Shown one piece after another: positions 26,401 to 34,385 of a stretch of 64,000 bases of DNA. The DNA lies in assembly GCA_035530655.1 (NCBI GenBank), contig DATKUK010000142.1, positions 62,001 through 126,000 on the forward strand, given 5' to 3'. Below the pieces are notes generated by a model that saw only the letters and a list, made by a program, of their open reading frames with translations, did not search any database and was not told the DNA's origin. The translations under genes and the position numbers were made by a program. The DNA is from DATKUK01 sp035530655 (GTDB taxonomy: Bacteria > Planctomycetota > Phycisphaerae > UBA1845 > DATKUK01). Within the stretch, counting starts at the first letter, position 1. Each line of letters starts with the position of its first letter.

Positions 26401-29400
26401 ACGCCGGCTGCCGGGGCGGAGGTCGCGCTGGTGATCCCGCCGACAATGTTGTTCGTCACCAATGGCGCCGTCTCACAAGGCGCGCAGGTGACCGTGGCGA
26501 CGGACGCCGAAGGCCGGTTCTCGTTCCTGCCGCAGACGGGCCCTTACGCGGTGGTGGTAGTACATGAGGGCGGCGTCGCGCAGTTGTCGGGCGAGCAATT
26601 GGCCGAGTCGCCGGAGATAACGTTGGAGCCGTGGGGCCGCGTCGAGGGAACCCTGCGCATTGGCGGCAGGGCCGGAGCCGACGAGAAAATCGTCCTTTAC
26701 CTCAGGAGGATGGGCCCGATCGATTCCGGAGAACCGAGGATCGAATTCCACAACAGGACGACAGCCGACGCGGAAGGGCGTTTCGTGATGGAGCGGGTCA
26801 AGCCGGGCGAGGCGCGGGTGGCCCGCTCGATCACGGTGCTTGACGACGGACAGTCGGTGCGGTCGACGTATGCGCACCAAGTCGGGGTCGATGTGGTGCC
26901 AGGCCAGACCGCGACGGTTGCGCTGGGCGGGACCGGAAGACCAGTGATCGGCCGGGGCGTCGCACCGCAGGGCTACAACGGGGCTGTCGAATGGGCGTAC
27001 AGCAGGGGCGACATCACTAGCAAGATGCAAATGCCGAGCGATGTGCCGGGTCCAAAGACGCCCGATGACTGGGACCAGATGGACCCGCAGCAGCAGCGCC
27101 AGTGGTATCAGAAGTGGCAGCAGTCGCCAGAGGGCAAGGCGTACGAGGATGCGACTGAACAAGCCCGGCGCCAGCGCCGGCGCTATAGCTTCACGCTGGG
27201 ACGTGACGGCTCGTTCCGGGCTGAGGACATTGCCGCGGGCACGTACATCCTGCGGATCGACGTGGAGCAACCGCCGAAGGGAGGGAGAGTCGAGCGCGAC
27301 GAGGTAATCGGATCGATCTCGCGGGAATTCGTCGTACCTGAGATGCCCGGCGGGCGGAGCGATGAGCCGCTGGACCTGGGCACACTTACTCTGACGGTTA
27401 GCGGGCGGCTGAAGGTGGGCGACGCGGCTCCGGCGTTCGAGGTCAAGACGCTCGACGGTGGGTCGATCAAGCTGGCCGACTTTCGCGGCAAATACGTGCT
27501 GCTGGACTTCTGGGCCGTCTGGTGCGGACCGTGCCGCGCCGAGACTCCAAACCTCAAGGCCGTCTGGGACGCGTTCGGTAAGGACGATCGTTTCGTCATG
27601 ATCGGCCTGAGCCTGGACAAGGACCCCGACACGCCGCGCAAGTACGCGGCCGAGCACGACCTGAAGTGGGTTCAGGGGTTCCTGGGCGAATGGTCGAAGA
27701 CCGACGTGCCAGCGCAATATGGGGTACGGGGTATTCCGTCGACTTTCCTGATCGACCCCGATGGCAAGATCATTGCCAAGGACCTGCGCGGGCAGCAGAT
27801 CAAGGCCGCGGTACAACGCGCACTCGGCGTTTCCACCGCGGCCGCGGAGCCGGGCCAAACCAGTAAAGCTCTATCGGACAGATCGGCCAGTGCTGCGAAT
27901 TTGCGGCGCATCGGCCAGGCCTGCTACATCTACGCAGTCGACCACAATGACCGTTTCCCCCCGAACTGGCAGGCCCTGCTCGATTTGGCCTTCATAGTAC
28001 CCAAGCAGCTTCATGCCCCGCACGACCCAACGGATGACATTTCTTACGTCTACGTCCCCGGTCAGGGCACCAATACCGATCCGAGAAACATCCTCGCGTA
28101 CGAGCGCCCCGACATCGACAAGGACGGGGTCAACGTGTTGTTCATCCCCGGGTTGGTCAAGTTCCTGTCGACCCAAGAGTTCGAGAAGGCGTTGGAGGAG
28201 ACCAGGCGGCGTCCGAGCCGGTACGGCGCCGGCGCGGGCCCGCCCGAGGCGCCACGCCAAAAAGAGCCGACCGCAACGAACGTTGCCGAGGAGTTTTTCA
28301 GGGCGATGGCTGAGGGGGATCGTAGCGCATTAGAGCCTCTCGTTGCCCCGTCTGCGCGAGAGGGGTTCCTGGAGGATCTGTCTCGACTCAAGGACGAGGA
28401 ACGCGACTGGATTCGGCAACTGGGCGTGCATCGTCTGATTGGCCGGGGCCCACATGCCATGGTAGTGACGCGTCGTCCCTACCTGCCGCCACCCGGGGAC
28501 CGCCAGAACGTGATGCTGGTCCGCCTGGGCCGCTATCAAGACAAATGGGTCATCAACAAGTTCCAGCCTTGCCCGGTGGACCAGATCGATAAACGCATCG
28601 AGGAATTCGAGGCTTGGGCGTCACGTCAAGCCGGCGCGCCCTGGCAGTTACACTTCATTGAGGGGACGGTTTGGGACAGTATCCCCGTCGCCTCGGATGA
28701 GGCCTGGGACAAGCTGGGCGCTTCTTCGGACGCGGGATTCCACGGGGAATGCGACCAGAATTTCAAGGATCTTTTCATCCCGGCGGGAGTGAAGGTTGCT
28801 CTGGTTGGCGATTCGCTCGCGAGAGAAACCGGGACGAATGAGAGGGGCGGGTTCGCTCTCGCCGACTTGCCCGAGGGATCCTATGAACTCATCGCGACCC
28901 TGTCGGCTCATGCGTTCACGCCTGAGGACTCCACGAAACGGGTCGTCCGAAAGCGGATCACGGTGCCGAGCGATCAGCCGATCACGATGATGTTTGACTG
29001 GCCCCCCATCACGCTTAAGGGGTGCGTCACGGATGCAAGCGGCAAGCCTGTTGCGGGCGCGCGAGTCAGGGGCGAGCCGGTTCCCATACCCGAGGAGGCG
29101 GATGCCAAGCGACTACTCCAGGTCCCTATCACGGTTCTGACGGACGCTGATGGCGTCTATGTCATGCCAGGAGTCAGACCTTTGGGAAGTACCTGGCGCG
29201 CTGCGGGTTATCTGAACGGAGGGGATCTTGCAGCTCTCGAGATCCACGTCGAAGCCGATGGCTTTGTGCAACCAAAGGACAGTGTTCCGCGAGTGCCCCT
29301 TATCTGCGAGCAACAGCTTCGGCCGGCGCGGCGCATGTGGAAGGCTCTCCAGCAGTTGGCAATGAGGCATGGCGATCAACATGACAGAGAGGAATGGAAA

Positions 29401-29508
29401 AGGATGAAAGACGATTTTCCTTACGCCACTGACGGAAGTAGCATCACGGGCATCGATATCGTGCTGGAGGAGACCAAGCCGGGCGACGCACCGACGGAGT
29501 TGAGATGA
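23497..29508 (+). CDS. Giant BlaR1-like M56 metallopeptidase fused to regulatory-like repeats and a TlpA-type thioredoxin domain
   Basis: A 2003-residue protein. ATG 23497 follows GGGGAG; ATG 23482 is less likely. Residues 1-370 are an M56 module: membrane helices (WTMLHFLWVGCVIGLLAAIL, YFTALICLAVLAASPAVIAA, WFWLTGSAVTFGLLLLG), the zinc site LLHELAHIRRWDN (HExxH at 233-237), EREHCCDELVV, and a last helix near 345-365. After it come ~300 residues with DFDGDGEYLDDAVY, then several carboxypeptidase-regulatory-like modules (LTGRVLDQQGRPIAGASV, TRGRVVDRRGEPVAGATV). Residues ~1306-1445 are a full TlpA domain (DFWAVWCGPCRAETPNL, Cys1343/Cys1346; RGIPSTFLIDPDG). Then a DUF1559/pseudopilin-like stretch (ANLRRIGQACYIYAVDHNDR), an NTF2-like stretch (NVAEEFFRAMAEGDRSALEP) and a final sandwich module. 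Topology puts the tail outside the membrane. BlaR1 proteins sense a ligand there and cleave BlaI inside. Confidence 0.88.
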   Translation: MGAGLMESPYWIAAGWTMLHFLWVGCVIGLLAAILRRLVRSASPNVRYFTALICLAVLAASPAVIAAWVFESPQHVVAGSDAVALDLPPQPVPMPTTPLEIDQLAFVAPLQVAVSRADTEDDLGSYGASFAVAATYLPWFWLTGSAVTFGLLLLGLAGADRMRRVSQPIDGGDVAAACRRLQAVLRIGRSVALKACDRIVAPVVVGVIRPAILLPAAALAHLTSEQLEMILLHELAHIRRWDNLVNLLQRVIESVLFFHPVVWLVSRRVRLEREHCCDELVVRHAGGRQAYAELLANVAAPGWITARAAVAMGESRLVARIRNILQLADHSARLSRKGAGVLVVAALAISLGLLLNVQAGPETSVDNVNLVFEKLPAEQADFHCMQGMGLPQQEVEKPEFCRSERPLLWHRPTGGIVAAMLFDESAGTGTGYDTLYVDFDGDGEYLDDAVYKSTPCDGRALDGGAVGAYFENVHVVRNRERNRFVHVQAFLEAFGPIGDPSARYNLVMIPQRWAVGRVTVAGRSLPAALIDRNWNDQVVDMAGLNLKEHPDRFPRGDYLVLAIEGEQRLIPGRNSLGGGGSARGILTRHLVLNSGVYEVKAEQTAGGVKMEFVPLQVPTGTLDLPSFPADDRLLLIGTHTCVMLSAPGSEVVVPADTYRPGVGKEIVTVEAGKRATLQFDAVPMALEAAQASGPPAAALTGRVLDQQGRPIAGASVTVGVDPFHPEYGISLTDSQGRFQLANVKPGTVVLTAQASGHGPDLRRVEAAEGMQPVEFRLGPSFTTRGRVVDRRGEPVAGATVSADTWRGYRSLSVRMTTDAGGRFEWTSAPADEVAFSISKKDYIYVFNWPLSPSDEEHVIVLSPPLRVRGKVRDGQTGELVDEFTAIPGIRFEHGNRSHWERRDAVECTGGEYALEFQSSYPGHVIRIEARGYRPGESREFTDDEGQQVYDFELERGTGPSATVHLPDGTPAAGAEVALVIPPTMLFVTNGAVSQGAQVTVATDAEGRFSFLPQTGPYAVVVVHEGGVAQLSGEQLAESPEITLEPWGRVEGTLRIGGRAGADEKIVLYLRRMGPIDSGEPRIEFHNRTTADAEGRFVMERVKPGEARVARSITVLDDGQSVRSTYAHQVGVDVVPGQTATVALGGTGRPVIGRGVAPQGYNGAVEWAYSRGDITSKMQMPSDVPGPKTPDDWDQMDPQQQRQWYQKWQQSPEGKAYEDATEQARRQRRRYSFTLGRDGSFRAEDIAAGTYILRIDVEQPPKGGRVERDEVIGSISREFVVPEMPGGRSDEPLDLGTLTLTVSGRLKVGDAAPAFEVKTLDGGSIKLADFRGKYVLLDFWAVWCGPCRAETPNLKAVWDAFGKDDRFVMIGLSLDKDPDTPRKYAAEHDLKWVQGFLGEWSKTDVPAQYGVRGIPSTFLIDPDGKIIAKDLRGQQIKAAVQRALGVSTAAAEPGQTSKALSDRSASAANLRRIGQACYIYAVDHNDRFPPNWQALLDLAFIVPKQLHAPHDPTDDISYVYVPGQGTNTDPRNILAYERPDIDKDGVNVLFIPGLVKFLSTQEFEKALEETRRRPSRYGAGAGPPEAPRQKEPTATNVAEEFFRAMAEGDRSALEPLVAPSAREGFLEDLSRLKDEERDWIRQLGVHRLIGRGPHAMVVTRRPYLPPPGDRQNVMLVRLGRYQDKWVINKFQPCPVDQIDKRIEEFEAWASRQAGAPWQLHFIEGTVWDSIPVASDEAWDKLGASSDAGFHGECDQNFKDLFIPAGVKVALVGDSLARETGTNERGGFALADLPEGSYELIATLSAHAFTPEDSTKRVVRKRITVPSDQPITMMFDWPPITLKGCVTDASGKPVAGARVRGEPVPIPEEADAKRLLQVPITVLTDADGVYVMPGVRPLGSTWRAAGYLNGGDLAALEIHVEADGFVQPKDSVPRVPLICEQQLRPARRMWKALQQLAMRHGDQHDREEWKRMKDDFPYATDGSSITGIDIVLEETKPGDAPTELR

Positions 29509-29687
29509 ATCTCGTGCCCCATGCGCGAGAGTCTGGACAGGTGCTCGAAGCGCTCCTGGGCCATGCCCCCATTTCGCCGGGCCATTTCCTTGGTGGTGGG
29601 CGGGCGGCCCAGTCCGGCTTCGAGCATCTCGCGGACGTCACTGACGCATGATCTGCGGCTGCTCGCGCCGATCTGCCCACATCCCAT
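29509..29687 (-). pseudogene. Possible decayed coding remnant
   Basis: On the minus strand, a stretch reading VREMLEAGLGRPPTTKEMA followed by ERFEHLSRLSRMGHEIHL has clean GC-rich third positions and a natural helical composition, unlike ordinary shadow frames. It has no clear start and its frame runs on into the antisense of the M56 gene, so it would be a fragment. I do not recognise the family. The surrounding gap (29509-29749) otherwise holds only the EamA promoter. Confidence 0.3.
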
Positions 29688-29737
29688 AGGTCAATCATCC
29701 ATCGCCCACAGGTGTGCGGTGAACCCGCAGAGTGCCG

Positions 29738-29743
29738 TATAAT
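29738..29743 (+). promoter_or_regulatory. Perfect -10 box before the EamA gene
   Basis: TATAAT at 29738-29743 is preceded by GCCG and followed 7 bases later by the GTG at 29750. If used, transcription would start close to that codon, giving a leaderless or nearly leaderless mRNA. No good -35 hexamer is seen 16-18 bases upstream. Confidence 0.4.
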
Positions 29744-29749
29744 CCCCGC

Positions 29750-30664
29750 GTGCATTCGCCGCCAGACGATACCGCCGTTCGACCGTGGCCCGCCGTCGCT
29801 GCGCTCGTGGCGACGGCGGCCTTGTGGAGCCTGGGCGGGCCGCTGATCAAGCTACTCGGCGGTATGGGCGGTGTGGTCGAGCCGGCGGCCGGCGCGTCGA
29901 TCGCGTTCTACCGATCGCTGATCGGCGGGCTGTTCTTTCTGCCCATGGCCTGGTCGCGTCGCGGGTCGCTGGCGGCTGTCTCGCCTGCCTGGCTGATCGG
30001 CACGGTGGTGTCCTTTACCGTCATGACGCTGTGCTTCGTGGTGGCCACCATCCACACCGCCGCCGCCAACGCCATCATCCTCCAGTACACCTCGCCGATC
30101 TGGGTGTTTCTGCTGTCGCCGCTGCTGCTGCGCGAGCGAGCGAACATCGCCGACGGCGCCGCCCTGCTGCTGGGCATGTTCGGTGTGGGCATCATCTTCT
30201 TCGGCAGCGGGGGCGCCGATACGTTCGGCCTGGCCATCGCCCTGCTCAGCGGCGTGGGATACGGCGCGCTGACGGTCATGATTCGTGGGCTGCGGCGTGT
30301 CCATGTGTACGCAACGGTATCCGTCAACTGCCTGGGCTCGGCGCTGGTGTTGGCGCCGGTCGTGGTATGGTCGGGCGGCCTGTCGCTGACGCCCGGTCAG
30401 CTCGGGCTGATCGCGGTGCTCGGCATCGTGCAGTTCTCGGCGCCGTATGCGCTGTTCTCGTATGCGCTGAAGCGGATCGAAGCCCACCGCGCGGCGCTGA
30501 TCCTACTGGTGGAAACGATCTTCAATCCCGCGTTCACCTACCTGGTGGTTGGTGAGGCTGTGCCGCCCGCCACGCTAATCGGCGGCCCGCTGATCCTGCT
30601 CAGCGTGATCGGCTGGCTGCTGCTGTCGGCGAGACCGGTTGCGGCCCGTTCGCGCCCGGCCTAG
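29750..30664 (+). CDS. EamA/DMT-family transporter
   Basis: About 304 residues with ten membrane helices in two EamA repeats. Landmarks: AALVATAALWSLGGPLIKLL, AFYRSLIGGLFFLPMAW, TIHTAAANAIILQYTSPIWV in the first half, and RIEAHRAALILLVETIFNPA, VVGEAVPPATLIGGPLILLS in the second. Family members export amino acids, nucleosides or other metabolites; the substrate is unknown. GTG 29750 is preferred since GTG 29732 would overlap the TATAAT box; both lack a clear ribosome site. Confidence 0.9.
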   Translation: MHSPPDDTAVRPWPAVAALVATAALWSLGGPLIKLLGGMGGVVEPAAGASIAFYRSLIGGLFFLPMAWSRRGSLAAVSPAWLIGTVVSFTVMTLCFVVATIHTAAANAIILQYTSPIWVFLLSPLLLRERANIADGAALLLGMFGVGIIFFGSGGADTFGLAIALLSGVGYGALTVMIRGLRRVHVYATVSVNCLGSALVLAPVVVWSGGLSLTPGQLGLIAVLGIVQFSAPYALFSYALKRIEAHRAALILLVETIFNPAFTYLVVGEAVPPATLIGGPLILLSVIGWLLLSARPVAARSRPA

Positions 30665-30740
30665 TATCCTGGCCGGCAAGCACATTCGCGTTGCTGTGCG
30701 GGCTTAAGGTACACATCCGCTAACGCAAGGAAACCAAGTC

Positions 30741-32537
30741 ATGGGCTCGCAACAGGTTTCGTGGAAGCTCGAGGCGGGCAACGAATGGGTAGCTCACGAC
30801 CCGTTCGGGCGAGTCAAGTCGTCAGACGTGTCTGAGACTTCCTGTCCTGTTCAGGCCAACGGGCAGCTACGGTTGTCAGCCGCCCGCAACGCTTACGCGT
30901 CCTTCAGACTGTGGGTGACCGGATCGGGGTCGTATCGACTGGCGATCGACGTTGACGGCGCGATCGAGGTCGACCTGTTCCGCGCGTGGTATCACAAGCT
31001 TTCCGAGCCAGCCGCGCAGCGCACGGGCGCGAGCGGCTGGTTCGTCGACGCACTTGTGCCCGAGCAGCCCGACGCCGTCAAAACACTGCCCGACCCCGAC
31101 AACGCCGTCGGCCACCAGACGCAGCAGGAGTACTGGGTCGACCTGTTTGTGCCCGCCGACGCCCCGCCAGGCAGCACGCGCGGCAAGGTAGTGCTCGAGG
31201 CCGACGGTAAGCAAATCGAATTGCCCCTGGTCGTGCAGGTGCTCGAAGCGGTCATCCCCGACGACGACGCGATCATATGCGATCACAACTCCTACGGCTG
31301 CCGTTGGCTCACCGACATGTATCCCGACGCACTGGCTCGGTGCGATGACGAGCAGGCGCGTTGGGACAGGGCGATAGAGCTGCTGCATCACTACTACCGC
31401 ATCTGTCACGAGCACCGCGGCCACTTCAGTAACCTCGGCGCCGGACACGCAGGTACGTTCGACCCCATCTACGGACCGCAGACACGCCTCGCCGGTCGAG
31501 ACAAATCGCTGGAGGGTTGGGAGTGGTTCGATCGCCATTACGGCCCGCTGCTCGACGGCTCGGCGTTGGCCGCCGCCTTTCCGGGCGCGGCCCGCGCGCG
31601 ACGATCCGCCAGGTGCGTATGGGGTGTCTACACACCGATCAGCGTCGATTGGCCGGCCGACTATTTGTCGTGGGGCCAGCCCGGGTACGAGGTCGAGTTC
31701 ACCCGCTGCGTCGGGCAGTTCGACGAACACTTTCGCCGGAACGGCTGGCTGACCACGCACCCGCTCTTCTTCTTCAACCACAAAAAGCGATACCGCTGGT
31801 ACGAGTGGGACGGCGACGAGCCGAAGTACCCCACCGACGACAAGTACTTCATCGAGATGGGTCGGCTGTTCAAGGCCGCCGTCGGTGACACGCCGGTCCC
31901 GTGGCTGTATCGCATGGACGCCAGTTGGCAGATGCAGCGTCACTTTGAGCTTCTGGCGGGCATGGTCAACTTCTGGGTCTGCAACACGTTCAGCCGATGG
32001 TATCCCGACGAGCTTGCGGCCGTGGCCGCGCGAGGCGATGTGGTGTGGACCTACTCGGGCACGCCGGGCGTGGCCGACACCAGCTCGGCCCTTCTGGAGT
32101 ACGTGTGGCGGACGTGGGGCCGGGGCATTCACGGCCACTGCGAGTGGCTGACGGTCGCGCCGGGGCCCGACCCGTGGTTCGACTGCAACGGCGCCGAGAC
32201 GGGCATGATCTATCCGGGCGAGCGGTTCGGCGTGGCCGGGCCGATCCCCTCGGTCCGCCTGAAGCTGCAACGTAACGCCGTGCAGGACATCAACCTGATC
32301 GACGCCCGCGCGCGGGCCGCCGGCAAGTTGGACGAGGTGCGGGCCGATCTGACCCGGCGCGTCCCTGTGTCGCTGTTCGAGCGACCGCCGAAGGTCGTAG
32401 AGCAGCAGCCGCCCGAGCAGTGGGACAGTCGCGACCTAGCCGACTCACCCGACGCGAACATGACCGCCCACGCCGCGCTCGATCCGCTCTGGTGGGCTCC
32501 GATTCGCCAAGCCGCTCTGGGCAAGGAGGGCAAGTGA
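30741..32537 (+). CDS. DUF4091 protein (GH123-like glycoside hydrolase fold)
   Basis: A 598-residue protein, ATG 30741 after AAGGA. No signal peptide. Residues ~10-170 form a beta-sandwich (QQEYWVDLFVPADAPPGSTR). The middle is a TIM-barrel-like region with many aromatic residues (FFFNHKKRYRWYEWDG). The C-terminal DUF4091 core is clear: NCNGAETG-like segment (here WFDCNGAETGMIYPGERFG) followed by PIPSVRLKLQRNAVQDINLI. DUF4091 proteins are related to GH123 hexosaminidases, but activity is mostly untested. Its stop overlaps the start of the next gene (ATGA), so the two are translated together. Confidence 0.82.
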   Translation: MGSQQVSWKLEAGNEWVAHDPFGRVKSSDVSETSCPVQANGQLRLSAARNAYASFRLWVTGSGSYRLAIDVDGAIEVDLFRAWYHKLSEPAAQRTGASGWFVDALVPEQPDAVKTLPDPDNAVGHQTQQEYWVDLFVPADAPPGSTRGKVVLEADGKQIELPLVVQVLEAVIPDDDAIICDHNSYGCRWLTDMYPDALARCDDEQARWDRAIELLHHYYRICHEHRGHFSNLGAGHAGTFDPIYGPQTRLAGRDKSLEGWEWFDRHYGPLLDGSALAAAFPGAARARRSARCVWGVYTPISVDWPADYLSWGQPGYEVEFTRCVGQFDEHFRRNGWLTTHPLFFFNHKKRYRWYEWDGDEPKYPTDDKYFIEMGRLFKAAVGDTPVPWLYRMDASWQMQRHFELLAGMVNFWVCNTFSRWYPDELAAVAARGDVVWTYSGTPGVADTSSALLEYVWRTWGRGIHGHCEWLTVAPGPDPWFDCNGAETGMIYPGERFGVAGPIPSVRLKLQRNAVQDINLIDARARAAGKLDEVRADLTRRVPVSLFERPPKVVEQQPPEQWDSRDLADSPDANMTAHAALDPLWWAPIRQAALGKEGK

Positions 32538-33064
32538 TGACGACCGCCTCAGTCAGTGCCGAATCCGTCCTCAGTGAGCTGCGCCGCGTGGCCGAGATCG
32601 CCGCCGGCATCCTCGACGGCGACGAGGTCAAGCAGATCGTCAATGAACAGGCCATGCAATACATCGCCAACCCGGACCCGAAGTTCGTCTACCTTTCCGG
32701 CGACTATTTCGATGTCGACCAGCAGCTCTTCCTGCGCAACAAGAAGCTGCTACTGCGTCTGGAGCGGCTGGGCAAGGTGACCATGAACTCCGCCCTGTGG
32801 GTCCCCGTGCCCGGTCAGGACGCGGTTACCCTCGTGCTGCACAACGGGGCGTATCACCGTTACTACACGTTCGGGCTGGAACGGCTGCCCACCCCGCCGG
32901 AGATGAAAGAGGTGCTCGAAGCGGGCACGATCGTTTCGGTTCCGCCGTCCGACGACAAGAATCTGGCTACGGTCCTGGCGCCGGTGCGCGACAGCCTGGG
33001 TGATGTGGTGGGCGTGGTCGAGCTGACCGCGCCATTGGATACCCCGCCACCGGCGTGGAGTTAG
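32537..33064 (+). CDS. Hypothetical protein translationally coupled to the DUF4091 gene
   Basis: A 175-residue protein starting at the ATG of an ATGA overlap. No signal or membrane segment. The first 60 residues are helical (LRRVAEIAAGILDGDEVKQI); the rest is an alpha/beta domain ending LAPVRDSLGDVVGVVELTAP, which resembles the last strands of GAF or similar ligand-binding folds. I do not recognise the family. Coupling implies a role linked to the DUF4091 enzyme, such as regulation, but this is inference. Confidence 0.75.
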   Translation: MTTASVSAESVLSELRRVAEIAAGILDGDEVKQIVNEQAMQYIANPDPKFVYLSGDYFDVDQQLFLRNKKLLLRLERLGKVTMNSALWVPVPGQDAVTLVLHNGAYHRYYTFGLERLPTPPEMKEVLEAGTIVSVPPSDDKNLATVLAPVRDSLGDVVGVVELTAPLDTPPPAWS

Positions 33065-33107
33065 CATTCGGCCAGGCGGTACAGCTCCTCCTAAGGACGC
33101 ATCGAAC

Positions 33108-34325
33108 GTGAGGCAGAACCTTGTCATCAAGCACGGGCGCACGCCAGACGACGTAGCCCGTGTCGGTGAGTTCCTCGAGCCCATTTTCGGCCACTGGCGC
33201 GACTACCTGGGGAGTCACCCGGACGTTCGAGCTCCCGAGTGCGTTCGCTACATTGAGTCGGATGGCGAGATCGTATCGGCGCACGTGATTGAGAGGATGG
33301 AGCTTTCGTTTGCAGATGGGTGGATACCGGCCGCGCGAGTGGAGTGGGTCGCGACGCGGGAATCCTTCCGGAGGCAGGGCCTGTGTCGGCGACTGATGGA
33401 AGACTCAATTACGTGGCTGAAATCCGAAGGAACCCATGTCGTGGTTATCTTCGGCGAGCCGCTGTTCAGGCGACTTGGGTTTGAATACTGCATTCCCAGC
33501 TATGAACAGACCATGCCCGATTACACCCCGCCGGGCAGTCACATCATCCCAACGCGAGCGTTGGAGCGTTTCCACGAACGGCAAGCCATCTCGCCGGCCA
33601 GTGAAACCGACCTGCCTGACATGGCACGGCTGCACGAAGCAGACAATCCCCAGGGAAATCTCAGCCGCCGCCGTCCGGCCTACTACTGGCAGTACCTTGT
33701 GCACAGCAAGGGCATCGGTACCTATTCGGCTGTCAGGACAGGCGGTGCGCTTTCGGGTTACTTCCGCGTGCAGGCTGGCGAGCGGGCCGTCCACGTCAGG
33801 GAAGTCGTCGCTCGCGACGAGGAGGCCTGCAGTACAATCGTGGCGGCCGTCCACCAGTTGGCGCAAGCACACGCCGCCGAGACGGTCGTGTTCCACTGCC
33901 CTCATTCGGGAACCTTCGGCGCCTACGTCCGCATCCACGGAGCGGCCGCGCACTGGCCCCACGCGCAGCGCGAGACGAATCTCCAGATGCGGGTTCTTGA
34001 TCTGGCTGGATGTCTGAAGGGACTTCAGTCGCACCTATCGCGCCGGCTTCGGCGGAGCGACTTGTGTAGTCTTGAAGGTCGGTACAACATCGTGACGGAG
34101 AACAGCAGTGTAGGTCTTTGCCTTCGGGATGGCGAGGTAACTGTCATCGACGAGGCCGAAGGCGGCGAAGACATCGCGCTTCCCGACAAGATCATGGCAC
34201 AGTTGCTTTCGGGGTTCCACGTGGAGCGACCGAACCACCTGTCCGACAGCAATGCCGTTCACAATCGCCTCATTGAAACTATGTTTCCCCCCGGCGAGCC
34301 GTATTGGTACGTGGACGATCTGTGA
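33108..34325 (+). CDS. Eis-like GNAT acetyltransferase
   Basis: A 405-residue protein with a GTG start. The acetyl-CoA site is seen in ARVEWVATRESFRRQGLCRR (R/Q-x-x-G-x-x-R-type loop) followed by LMEDSITWLKSEGTHVVVIF. The second half has another alpha/beta region (VVARDEEACSTIVAAVHQLA) and a C-terminal SCP2-like part (SSVGLCLRDGEVTVIDEAEG, ALPDKIMAQLLSGF). The order GNAT-GNAT-SCP2 is that of Eis-type N-acetyltransferases. The acceptor is unknown. It begins 43 bases after the previous gene. Confidence 0.83.
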   Translation: MRQNLVIKHGRTPDDVARVGEFLEPIFGHWRDYLGSHPDVRAPECVRYIESDGEIVSAHVIERMELSFADGWIPAARVEWVATRESFRRQGLCRRLMEDSITWLKSEGTHVVVIFGEPLFRRLGFEYCIPSYEQTMPDYTPPGSHIIPTRALERFHERQAISPASETDLPDMARLHEADNPQGNLSRRRPAYYWQYLVHSKGIGTYSAVRTGGALSGYFRVQAGERAVHVREVVARDEEACSTIVAAVHQLAQAHAAETVVFHCPHSGTFGAYVRIHGAAAHWPHAQRETNLQMRVLDLAGCLKGLQSHLSRRLRRSDLCSLEGRYNIVTENSSVGLCLRDGEVTVIDEAEGGEDIALPDKIMAQLLSGFHVERPNHLSDSNAVHNRLIETMFPPGEPYWYVDDL

Positions 34326-34385
34326 GTGCCGGTACCGGGTGGCATGATCCGGCCCTGTCCGGCCGTGCTTCGTCGCCGGCCACTG

